15,265 bases of DNA from Gammaproteobacteria bacterium. Its GTDB lineage: Bacteria; Pseudomonadota; Gammaproteobacteria; Arenicellales; Spongiicolonaceae. Position 1 is the first letter of the stretch, and every line of letters starts with the position of its first letter. Location: contig RKSH01000197.1 in assembly GCA_007570945.1 (NCBI GenBank), forward strand, positions 1 to 15,265, in the 5' to 3' direction. The notes under the pieces were generated by a model. That model made no database searches. It saw only the letters and a list, made by a program, of their open reading frames with translations, and was not told where the DNA came from. Shown piece after piece: positions 1-7,094 of this stretch. The translations under genes were made by a program, and so were the position numbers.

Positions 1-1019
1 CTGCGCTCAAGGTCGGTGGTGGCGAACAGGTGGTCCATCAACCGCGCCGCGTCCACCCGGTTGGAACGCGGCTCAATCACCAGGCGGAGCGGGTTTTGAT
101 GGTCCGACTCGTCGCGAATGTCGCTCACCAGCGGCAGTTTTTTCTCCGCCATTTGCGCGCCGATTTGCGCCAGCACCCGCGCGCCGGAAACCTGGTAAGG
201 CAGCGCGTTGACCACGATGTCGCCGCCCTCTTTTTCCCAGGCCGCGCGCTGGCGCACCGAGCCGTGGCCGGTTTTGTACATTGCGGCCATTTCTTTTCGG
301 GGGGTGATGGTCTCGGCGCGGGTGGGAAAATCCGGCGCCGGCAATAATTTGCACAACTCGCCCGGCGCCGCCTTGGGGTTGTCCAGCAGCAGATTGCATG
401 CGGCGACCACCTCGCCGATGTTGTGCGGCGGAATGTCGGTGGCCATGCCCACGGCGATGCCGGAGGCGCCGTTCAACAGCACATTCGGCAACCGCGCCGG
501 CAGCGCCGCCGGCTCGTCCAGGGTGCCGTCGAAGTTCACCGTCCACTCCACCGTCCCCTGCCCCAGTTCCGCCAGCAGAGTCTGCGCGTAACGGGTCAGG
601 CGCGCCTCGGTGTAGCGCATGGCGGCAAACGAGCGCGGGTCGTCGGTGGAGCCCCAGTTGCCCTGGCCGTCCACCAGCGGGTAGCGGTAACTGAACGGCT
701 GCGCCATCAGCACCATGGCCTCGTAGCACGCGGCATCGCCGTGGGGGTGAAACTTGCCGATGACATCGCCCACGGTGCGCGCCGATTTTTTAAACTTGGA
801 CGCGGCGTGCAGTCCCAGGTCCGACATGGCGTAGACAATGCGCCGCTGCACCGGCTTCAAACCATCACCGATGAACGGCAGCGCGCGGTCCAAAATCACA
901 TACATGGAATAATCCAGATAGGCACTCTCGGCAAAATCGGCCAGCCGCATGGGTTGCGCCCCGGCGGTTTTTGCGGCCGGCGCCGGCGGCGCGGCGGTTT
1001 TTTTCCTTGCCGCGGCCAT
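1..1019 (-). CDS. parC: DNA topoisomerase IV subunit A (ParC), 3' end missing
   Basis: This is the DNA-breaking and rejoining subunit of topoisomerase IV, which unlinks daughter chromosomes together with ParE. The window shows the first 339 codons, and the frame is open to the left edge, so the C-terminal part is outside. The N-terminus carries a short Ala/Lys/Pro-rich tail of about 20 residues. Then come the winged-helix motifs DRALPFIGDGLKPVQRR, KSARTVGDVIGK and HPHGDAACYEAM, and RYTEARL with the catalytic Tyr at residue 136 (E. coli Tyr120). The usual Ser of the quinolone-determining region (E. coli Ser80) is Ala96, while Glu100 (E. coli Glu84) is kept. The ATG directly follows the parE stop codon (TAA-ATG, no gap), so the two subunits are probably co-transcribed and translationally coupled. 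Identification rests on continuous similarity to E. coli ParC and is firm. Confidence 0.96.
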   Translation of the reverse strand, partial: MAAARKKTAAPPAPAAKTAGAQPMRLADFAESAYLDYSMYVILDRALPFIGDGLKPVQRRIVYAMSDLGLHAASKFKKSARTVGDVIGKFHPHGDAACYEAMVLMAQPFSYRYPLVDGQGNWGSTDDPRSFAAMRYTEARLTRYAQTLLAELGQGTVEWTVNFDGTLDEPAALPARLPNVLLNGASGIAVGMATDIPPHNIGEVVAACNLLLDNPKAAPGELCKLLPAPDFPTRAETITPRKEMAAMYKTGHGSVRQRAAWEKEGGDIVVNALPYQVSGARVLAQIGAQMAEKKLPLVSDIRDESDHQNPLRLVIEPRSNRVDAARLMDHLFATTDLER

Positions 1020-2918
1020 TTACAACTGCGCCTCGCCGCCGCGCCGCTCAAGCCATGCGCGGCGCTGGCCCGCGTTTTTTTTCGCCAGCAGCATGCCGAG
1101 GGTCGCAAAGGTGTCGTCGTCCGGGTTGACGGTGAGGCGCACCAGCCGCCGGGTCGCCGGCAGCATGGCGGTTTCGCGCAACTGCGCCGGATTCATTTCG
1201 CCGAGCCCCTTGAAACGCTGCACATTAATTTTCGCCCGCGGGTTTTGCGCGGCAATGCGCGCCAGCACGCGCTCTTTTTCATCCTCGTCCAGGGCATAAA
1301 AAACCTCCCGGCCCGCATCCACGCGGTACAGCGGCGGCATGGCGACATGAATTCTGCCGGCCTCCACCAGCCTTGGAAAGTGGCGCACAAACAGCGCGCA
1401 CAACAACGCCGCAATGTGCGCGCCGTCCGAGTCGGCGTCGGCGAGAATGCACACCTTGCCGTAGCGCAAACCGCTGATGTCGCCGCCGGGGTCAACGCCG
1501 AGGGCGACGGCGATGTCGTGCACCTCCCTGGACGCCAGCACCTCCTGCGAGTCCACCTCCCAGGTGTTCAGAATTTTTCCGCGCAACGGCAGGATGGCCT
1601 GGAACTCGCGCTCCCGCGCCTGTTTCGCCGAGCCGCCGGCCGAGTCGCCCTCCACCAAAAACAATTCGCCGCGCTCCGCATCGCGGCTGGTGCAGTCGGC
1701 AAGTTTGCCGGGCAGCGCCGGGCCGGCGCCGGTTTTTTTGCGCTCCACTTTTTTGGCATCGCGCATCCTTTGCATGGCATGGGCGATGACCACCTCGGCG
1801 ATGCGCCTGGCCTCGGCGGCGTTTTTGTTCAGCCACAGGCTGAATCCGTCGCGCACCGCGTTGGCGACGAAGACGCCGGTTTCCCGGGACGACAAACGCT
1901 CCTTGGCCTGGCCGGCGAACTGCGGATTGGCGGCGCGCACCGACAGCACGTAATTAAGCCGGCCGGCCACGTCGTCCGGCCCGATGCGCACGCCGCGCGG
2001 CGCCAGGTCGCGGTACTCGCAAAACTCGCGCAACGCATCGGTGAGGCCGCCGCGAAAACCGTTCACATGAGTCCCGCCCTGCGCGGTCGGGATGAGGTTT
2101 ACATAACTTTCCCCGAAGCACGCGCCGCCGCCGTCGGTCCACGCCGCCGCCCACTCCACCTCCTCGGCCTCACCCTCGCCGCGGCCGCCGCCGTCGCGGC
2201 ACACCACCGCCTGCGCCGGCACCGTCACCGCGCCGTCCAGCATATCGCCCAGGTATTCGCGCAGGCCGTCTTCGTACTGCCAGGTTTCGCTGTTGCCGGG
2301 CCTGGCTTCATCGGTGAAGGCGACGCTGAGTTGCGGGCACAGCACCGCCTTGGCGCGCAACACCCGTTTCAGGCGCCGCACATCAAAATTCACGTTGTCA
2401 AAAAATTCCGGGTCGGGCCAGAAACGGACCGCGGTGCCGGTGTCTTTTTTCGCCACCTTGCCGGTGACTTTAAGCGGCGCGGCTTTTTTGCCGTGCTTGA
2501 ATTGCATCTGGTGCTCGGCGCCGCCGCGGTGCACCACCACCGCCAGCCGCTTCGACAGCGCGTTGACCACCGACACCCCGACGCCGTGCAGGCCGCCGGC
2601 AAAACGGTAACTGCGGCGGTTGAACTTGCCGCCGGCGTGCAGCCGGGTGAGGATGACCTCAACGCCGCTCACGCCCTCCTTGCGGTGCTTGTCCACCGGC
2701 ATGCCGCGCCCGTTGTCCACCACGCTGAGGGAACCGTCGCCGTGCAGGGTCACCGCGACATTGGTGGCATGGCCGGCAATCACCTCGTCAATGCTGTTGT
2801 CCACCACCTCCTGCGCCAAATGATTGGGCCGGTCGGTTTCGGTAAACATCCCCGGCCGCTTGCGCACCGGCTCAAGCCCGGTCAAAACTTCAATGGCTTG
2901 TGAATCGTAAGAACGCAC
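1020..2918 (-). CDS. parE: DNA topoisomerase IV subunit B (ParE)
   Basis: This is the ATPase subunit of topoisomerase IV and partner of ParC. The GHKL ATP site is visible as EVVDNSIDE (residues about 38-46), DNGRGMP (68-74) and GGLHGVGVSVVNALS (108-122). The TOPRIM domain has LFLVEGDSAGGSAKQAR with Glu424, and ADADSD at 493-498. The end (LLAKKNAGQRRAWLERRG) matches the family. I start it at GTG 2918, giving 632 residues (E. coli 630), because the next codons, RSYDSQAIEVLTGLEPV, align with the E. coli N-terminus and GGGAG lies just upstream. An in-frame ATG at 2957 would add 13 residues unlike the family. It also lies upstream of the predicted transcription start, since a perfect TATAAT begins inside its second codon. 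The gene is divergent from dnaG and directly abuts parC. Confidence 0.96.
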   Translation of the reverse strand: MRSYDSQAIEVLTGLEPVRKRPGMFTETDRPNHLAQEVVDNSIDEVIAGHATNVAVTLHGDGSLSVVDNGRGMPVDKHRKEGVSGVEVILTRLHAGGKFNRRSYRFAGGLHGVGVSVVNALSKRLAVVVHRGGAEHQMQFKHGKKAAPLKVTGKVAKKDTGTAVRFWPDPEFFDNVNFDVRRLKRVLRAKAVLCPQLSVAFTDEARPGNSETWQYEDGLREYLGDMLDGAVTVPAQAVVCRDGGGRGEGEAEEVEWAAAWTDGGGACFGESYVNLIPTAQGGTHVNGFRGGLTDALREFCEYRDLAPRGVRIGPDDVAGRLNYVLSVRAANPQFAGQAKERLSSRETGVFVANAVRDGFSLWLNKNAAEARRIAEVVIAHAMQRMRDAKKVERKKTGAGPALPGKLADCTSRDAERGELFLVEGDSAGGSAKQAREREFQAILPLRGKILNTWEVDSQEVLASREVHDIAVALGVDPGGDISGLRYGKVCILADADSDGAHIAALLCALFVRHFPRLVEAGRIHVAMPPLYRVDAGREVFYALDEDEKERVLARIAAQNPRAKINVQRFKGLGEMNPAQLRETAMLPATRRLVRLTVNPDDDTFATLGMLLAKKNAGQRRAWLERRGGEAQL

Positions 2919-2948
2919 CGGACTCCCGCGGAATGTTTTGCGCGCGGG

Positions 2949-2954
2949 ATTATA
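2949..2954 (-). promoter_or_regulatory. Predicted -10 box of parE-parC
   Basis: On the minus strand the hexamer is TATAAT, a perfect sigma-70 -10. No convincing TTGACA is seen 16-18 bp upstream. Transcription would start near 2942, leaving a leader of about 24 nt with GGGAG before the GTG start of parE. Its RNA polymerase footprint would overlap that of the divergent dnaG promoter. Confidence 0.6.
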
Positions 2955-2974
2955 CATGGCGGGGCGCTTTGCGG

Positions 2975-2983
2975 TGCTACAAT
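2975..2983 (+). promoter_or_regulatory. Predicted extended -10 promoter of dnaG
   Basis: TGCTACAAT fits the extended -10 pattern TGnTAnAAT, with no recognisable -35 at 17 bp spacing (the bases there are catggc). Standard spacing puts the start site at 2990, which is the A of the dnaG ATG, so the transcript from this promoter would be leaderless. No Shine-Dalgarno sequence is visible before that ATG, which agrees. Confidence 0.5.
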
Positions 2984-2989
2984 CGCCGC

Positions 2990-4825
2990 ATGGCCGGCAG
3001 AATTTCCCAGGGTTTTATTGATGAGTTGCTGACGCGGGTTGATATTGTCGATATTGTGGATGCGCGGGTGCCGTTGACGCGCGCCGGCGGCGGGGAGTTT
3101 AAGGCGCGCTGCCCGTTTCATGACGAGAAGACCCCGTCGTTTACGGTCAGCCAGCGCAAACAGTTTTACCATTGCTTCGGCTGCGGCGCGCATGGGACGG
3201 CCATCGGATTTTTGATGCAGTACTCGCACATGGATTTTCCCGAGGCGGTGGAGAATCTTGCCGCCCTGGCCGGGGTGGAGGTGCAGCGGGAAGGCGGCGG
3301 GCGCGGGGCGCTCGGCGCCGGCGGCGATGGCGCGGCGGTGAAGGAACGGCAGAATTTGTACGACGCAATCGATGAGGCCGGAAAATTTTTCCGCGGCATG
3401 CTGCGCAAACATCCGCAGGCCGGCGAGGCGATTGACTACCTTAAAGGCCGCGGCCTCAGCGGCCGGACCGTCACCCACTTCGGCATCGGCTACGCGCCCG
3501 ACGGTTACGACAACCTGCGCGACGCCCTCGGCGACACTGAGGAAAAAAAACAACGCCTGGTCACCGCCGGGCTGCTGAAGAAAAACGAGTGGGGAAAAGT
3601 CTACGACCGTTTTCGCCGGCGGGTGATGTTTCCCATCGTGGACCACCGCGGCCGCGTGGTTGCTTTCGGCGGGCGCGTCATCGGTGACGGCGAGCCGAAA
3701 TATTTAAACTCGCCGGAGACCGCGGTTTTTTCCAAAGGCGCCGAATTGTACGGCCTGTACCGGGCGCGCTCCCAAGGCGCATTGCAGAAGTCGCGGCGCT
3801 GCCTGGTGGTGGAGGGCTACATGGACGTGGTGTCGCTGGCCGAGCACGGCATTCACAACGCCGTCGCCACCCTCGGCACCGCCACCACCGACCGCCATCT
3901 GGCGCGGCTGTTTCGCGTGGTGGACGAAGTGGTGTTCTGTTTTGACGGCGACCGCGCCGGGCGGGCCGCGGCGTGGAAGGCGCTGCAGGTTTGCCTGCCG
4001 CTGCTGAAAGATGCGCAGTCGGCATCGTTTCTGCTGCTGGATGAAGGTGACGACCCGGACACTTTGGTGCGCAAGGCCGGCGCCGGGGAAATGCAAAAGC
4101 GCATCGCCGCGGCAAAGCCGTTGCCGGAGTTTCTGCTGCAGCATCTGCGCGAGTCGGTGGACATGAACCAACTGGACGGCCCGGCGCGGCTGGCCGAGTT
4201 GGCGCGGCCGTTGGTGGCGCGGATGGGGCAGGAGGTGCTGCAACAGGTGGTGAGCGACCGGTTGGCGGCGCTGGCCGGCCTCAGCCCCGCGGAAATGGCG
4301 CGCAGTCTGGGCATCGGCCGGCGGCCCTTGCAACGTGCAGGGGCCGAAACGGTGAGTCCGGGGGCGGGAACGGCGCATCCAGACTCCGGAATGGCGCCGG
4401 CGGGGGCCACGCTGGTGGAGAGCGCCATCAGCATGCTGGTGCAGCAGCCGGCGCTGGCGCAACTGGTGCCGGCGGATGCCGACCTGCGCGCCGCCGGTAC
4501 GCCGGGGGCGGAATTGTTGGCCGAACTGGTGGAGGCGCTGCGCGCGCGGCCCGACCTCGGCACGGCGGCGTTGGTGGAACGTTACCGCGGCACCGCAAAT
4601 TTTGCCCACCTTGAAAAGTCGGCCTCGCGGAATCATCTGTTGCCGGACCTTGCGCCGGAGTTTCGCGGGATTCTGAAAAAAATGCTGAAAACATGGCCGC
4701 GCCGGCGGGAAATTGACCGTTTAGTGGCCAAAAGCAGCGCCGACGGCCTCAGTCCGACCGAAAAAGAACGCCTGAAAAACCTGATGAAAGCCGCCAGCGA
4801 GGACAAGGCGGCGGCCAATGCCTAA
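2990..4825 (+). CDS. dnaG: DNA primase (DnaG)
   Basis: DnaG synthesises the RNA primers for replication and works with the DnaB helicase at the fork. The start MAGRISQGFIDELL matches the E. coli N-terminus, so ATG 2990 is preferred over the longer open frame beginning at 2900, which overlaps parE. The CHC2 zinc ribbon is intact (Cys41, His44, Cys62, Cys65, in CPFHDEKTPSF and HCFGCGAHG). The polymerase core shows MFPIVDHRGRVVAFGGR, PKYLNSPET, the TOPRIM motif VVEGYMDVV (Glu275) and FDGDRAG (Asp319, Asp321), equivalent to E. coli Glu265, Asp309 and Asp311. A low-complexity Gly/Pro linker at about 450-473 separates the core from the DnaB-binding C-terminal domain. Length is 611 residues (E. coli 581). 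The gene is followed by rpoD after 137 bp, part of the conserved macromolecular-synthesis order, but rpsU is not upstream. Confidence 0.97.
   Translation: MAGRISQGFIDELLTRVDIVDIVDARVPLTRAGGGEFKARCPFHDEKTPSFTVSQRKQFYHCFGCGAHGTAIGFLMQYSHMDFPEAVENLAALAGVEVQREGGGRGALGAGGDGAAVKERQNLYDAIDEAGKFFRGMLRKHPQAGEAIDYLKGRGLSGRTVTHFGIGYAPDGYDNLRDALGDTEEKKQRLVTAGLLKKNEWGKVYDRFRRRVMFPIVDHRGRVVAFGGRVIGDGEPKYLNSPETAVFSKGAELYGLYRARSQGALQKSRRCLVVEGYMDVVSLAEHGIHNAVATLGTATTDRHLARLFRVVDEVVFCFDGDRAGRAAAWKALQVCLPLLKDAQSASFLLLDEGDDPDTLVRKAGAGEMQKRIAAAKPLPEFLLQHLRESVDMNQLDGPARLAELARPLVARMGQEVLQQVVSDRLAALAGLSPAEMARSLGIGRRPLQRAGAETVSPGAGTAHPDSGMAPAGATLVESAISMLVQQPALAQLVPADADLRAAGTPGAELLAELVEALRARPDLGTAALVERYRGTANFAHLEKSASRNHLLPDLAPEFRGILKKMLKTWPRRREIDRLVAKSSADGLSPTEKERLKNLMKAASEDKAAANA
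4610..4638 (+). promoter_or_regulatory. Candidate heat-shock (sigma-32) promoter inside dnaG
   Basis: CTTGAAA (4610-4616) matches the sigma-32 -35 consensus. After 14 bp, AATCATCT (4631-4638) partly matches CCCCATnT. As I recall it, E. coli has a heat-shock promoter for rpoD at the homologous place in dnaG, in the codons for TLEKLS; here the codons read HLEKSA. The match could be a by-product of the conserved protein motif, so this is a weak call. Confidence 0.3.
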
Positions 4826-4962
4826 GTGTGCATAAAAAAAACTCTGGGTTTTATGGTATAATAAGAGGTCTTTTGCGCCCGCCTCGGTGAGGGTGAAGCC
4901 CGGGGGTGAGGGCGCGCGCCGACAGCGGCAAAAACCCGAAACCGCAAACCACAGGTGTCCCG
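4826..4962 (+). promoter_or_regulatory. rpoD promoter and structured leader
   Basis: TGGTATAAT at 4854-4862 is a perfect extended -10 (TGn plus consensus TATAAT). The bases at -35 are an A-run and not TTGACA. The start site would be near 4869, giving a leader of about 94 nt. The leader can form small GC hairpins: CCTC-GGT-GAGG at 4882-4892, GCCC pairing with GGGC at 4898-4913, and an alternative GCGCCC/GGGCGC pairing at 4875-4915. AGGTG at 4953-4957 is the likely ribosome binding site. No clear terminator for dnaG is present, so read-through from dnaG is also expected. Confidence 0.65.
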
Positions 4963-6876
4963 ATGAAACGCGAAGAAAGAACCGCCAATTCGGCCAAGCC
5001 GGCGGCCCGGCCGGCCGCCAAATCCCCGGCCCGGGGCGCCGCCGATGCGGCCGCCGCCGGCAGCTCCGAACTGCAGAAACTGTTCCGCATGGGGCGCGAG
5101 CGCGGGTTCCTGACCTACCAGGAAATCAACGACCACCTGCCCGACGAGATGCACGACCCCGACCAGATTGAGAGCATGGTGAGCATGATTAGCGCCATGG
5201 GCATCCCGGTGTACGACAAGGTGCCGGACACCGACGGCCTGATGCTGAAAGCCGGCCAGCCCGACGACGACGAGTCCACCGAGGAGGCCGAGACCGCGCT
5301 GACCGCGGCGGTGGAGAGCGAAATCAGTCGCACCACCGACCCGGTGCGGATGTACATGCGCGAGATGGGGACGGTGGACCTGCTGACGCGCAAGGACGAG
5401 ATTGACCTGTCCAAACGCATTGAGGACGGGCTCGGCCAGATTCTCGCGGCGCTCGCCACCTGCCCGGCGGTGCTCGGCGCGCTGGTGGCGGCGGCGGACA
5501 AGGTGGTGGACGAAAAAACCCTGCGCGATTTGGTGGTGAAACTCATCGACCCAGACGCCGAGGAGGCGCCCATCCCGGTGCCCAACCCGGCCGCCGCCAA
5601 GGCCAAGGCGCAGCGCAAGGCCGAGGCGCGGCGCGCCAAAATTAAAATCAAGGAGGACGAGCCGGTGCTGCCGCAGTTGGACTACCAGGACGCCATGGAC
5701 CGCTTCGCGCGCATGCGCAGGTTTTACAAAAGTTTAACCAACGCCGCCAAAAAACACGGCATCGGCAGCCCGCAGGTGCAGAGAAACCAAGGCAAACTGG
5801 CCGCGGAGTTTCTGCAGTTTCATTTCGTGCCGAAACAGGTGGACGCTTTCACCGCCATCGCCAAATCCCATGTGGAGGAGATGCGCCTGCGCGAGCGGCA
5901 GATTCACGACATCTGCACCAAGCGCGCCTGCATCTCGCGCAAGAAATTTCTTGAGGTGTTCGTGGGCCACGAAACCAGCCCCATGACTTTCACCCGGCTG
6001 GCGCGCAGCGGCGAGGGTGACGCCGAGGTGCTAAAAAGCCTCAAGCCGGACTTCAAGGCGGCGCAGCAGAAACTGCTGCAGTTGCAGGAAACCGCATGCC
6101 TGCCCCTGGCCGAACTGAAAGACATCAACCGCCGCATGTCCATCGGCGAGGCCAAGGCGCGCCGCGCCAAGAAAGAAATGGTGGAGGCCAACCTGCGGCT
6201 GGTGATTTCCATCGCCAAGAAGTACACCAACCGCGGCCTGCAGTTTCTCGACCTGATTCAGGAGGGCAACATCGGCCTGATGAAGGCGGTGGACAAGTTT
6301 GAATACCGCCGCGGCTACAAGTTCTCCACCTACGCCACCTGGTGGATTCGCCAGGCGATTACGCGCTCCATCGCCGACCAGGCGCGCACCATCCGCATTC
6401 CGGTGCACATGATTGAGACCATCAACAAACTCAACCGCGTGCAGAGGTCGTTCCTGCAGGAACACGGCCGCGAGGCGCTGCCCGAGGAACTCGCGGTGCT
6501 CATGGAATTGCCCGAGGACAAGGTGCGCAAGGTGCTGAAAATCGCCAAGGAGCCGATCTCCACCGAGACGCCCATCGGCGACGATGAAAACTCGGTGCTC
6601 GGCGACTTAATCGAGGACAAGTCCGCGGTGATGCCGCTGGACTCCACCACCGACGCCGGCATGCGCCAGGCGGTGCAGGAAATTCTCAACGGCCTTGCGC
6701 CGCGCGAGGCGAAAGTGCTGTGCATGCGCTTCGGCATCAACATGAACAACGACCACACGCTGGAGGAGGTGGGCAAACAGTTTGACGTCACCCGCGAGCG
6801 CATCCGCCAAATTGAGGCCAAGGCGCTGCGCAAGTTGCGCCACGAATCGCGGCGGCGGCGGCTGGAGAATCTGTGA
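4963..6876 (+). CDS. rpoD: RNA polymerase sigma-70 factor (RpoD)
   Basis: This is the primary sigma factor, directing core RNA polymerase to housekeeping promoters. Domains in order: region 1.1 (about residues 35-95, with ERGFLTYQEINDHLPDE), region 1.2 (126-152, DPVRMYMREMGTVDLLTR), a non-conserved region (about 155-400) with a basic Ala/Lys/Arg stretch at 205-230, regions 2.1-2.4 (405-475, including NLRLVISIAKKYTNRG and YKFSTYATWWIRQAI), region 3 (480-560) and region 4 (575-637, including LEEVGKQFDVTRERIRQ). ATG 4963 has AGGTG five bases upstream and gives 637 residues (E. coli 613). An in-frame start at 4906 has no such support. The extra N-terminal tail of about 30 residues is rich in Ala, Pro and Lys. 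The gene follows dnaG, and its TGA stop shares its last base with the ATG of a region-4-only paralog. Confidence 0.98.
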   Translation: MKREERTANSAKPAARPAAKSPARGAADAAAAGSSELQKLFRMGRERGFLTYQEINDHLPDEMHDPDQIESMVSMISAMGIPVYDKVPDTDGLMLKAGQPDDDESTEEAETALTAAVESEISRTTDPVRMYMREMGTVDLLTRKDEIDLSKRIEDGLGQILAALATCPAVLGALVAAADKVVDEKTLRDLVVKLIDPDAEEAPIPVPNPAAAKAKAQRKAEARRAKIKIKEDEPVLPQLDYQDAMDRFARMRRFYKSLTNAAKKHGIGSPQVQRNQGKLAAEFLQFHFVPKQVDAFTAIAKSHVEEMRLRERQIHDICTKRACISRKKFLEVFVGHETSPMTFTRLARSGEGDAEVLKSLKPDFKAAQQKLLQLQETACLPLAELKDINRRMSIGEAKARRAKKEMVEANLRLVISIAKKYTNRGLQFLDLIQEGNIGLMKAVDKFEYRRGYKFSTYATWWIRQAITRSIADQARTIRIPVHMIETINKLNRVQRSFLQEHGREALPEELAVLMELPEDKVRKVLKIAKEPISTETPIGDDENSVLGDLIEDKSAVMPLDSTTDAGMRQAVQEILNGLAPREAKVLCMRFGINMNNDHTLEEVGKQFDVTRERIRQIEAKALRKLRHESRRRRLENL

Positions 6877-7094
6877 TGGACGCGCCCACCCGCGCAGACA
6901 TCGCCGCGCTGCTGCCGGCAAACCCCGGCCTGTTACAGGCTGCCGGACTGACCCCGCGCGAGTCAAAAATCTTGTGCATGCGCTTCGGCATCAACTTGCG
7001 CACCAGCCACACCTTGCAGCAAATCGGCGACACCATGGGCATCACCCGCGAGCGCGTGCGGCAGATTGAGGTCAAGGCGCTGCGCAAGTTGCGC
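6694..7094 (+). repeat. Imperfect direct repeat: rpoD region 4 and its downstream copy
   Basis: Positions 6694-6840 (rpoD region 4) and 6948-7094 (downstream gene) align over 49 codons without gaps. By hand count, 112 of 147 bases and 32 of 49 residues are identical. The longest shared blocks are a 23-bp stretch starting tgtgcatgcgcttcggc and a 21-bp stretch ending cgcaagttgcgc. The copies start 254 bp apart. The differences are spread and include many that change residues, so this is an old or fast-diverging duplication and not an assembly artefact. Confidence 0.9.

Noticed and set aside
73..729. A 218-codon minus-strand open frame within parC
   Set aside because: It is an off-frame reading; the ParC frame through the same bases has all the expected motifs.
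423..2903. An 826-codon plus-strand open frame opposite parE and parC
   Set aside because: Its translation is low-complexity (His, Gly, Arg, Ala) and matches no family. It is a mirror of GC-rich codon use in the real minus-strand parE and parC, whose motifs are intact.
2882..3646. A 254-codon minus-strand open frame covering the parE/dnaG control region
   Set aside because: No recognisable domain, and it runs opposite the well-supported dnaG N-terminus.
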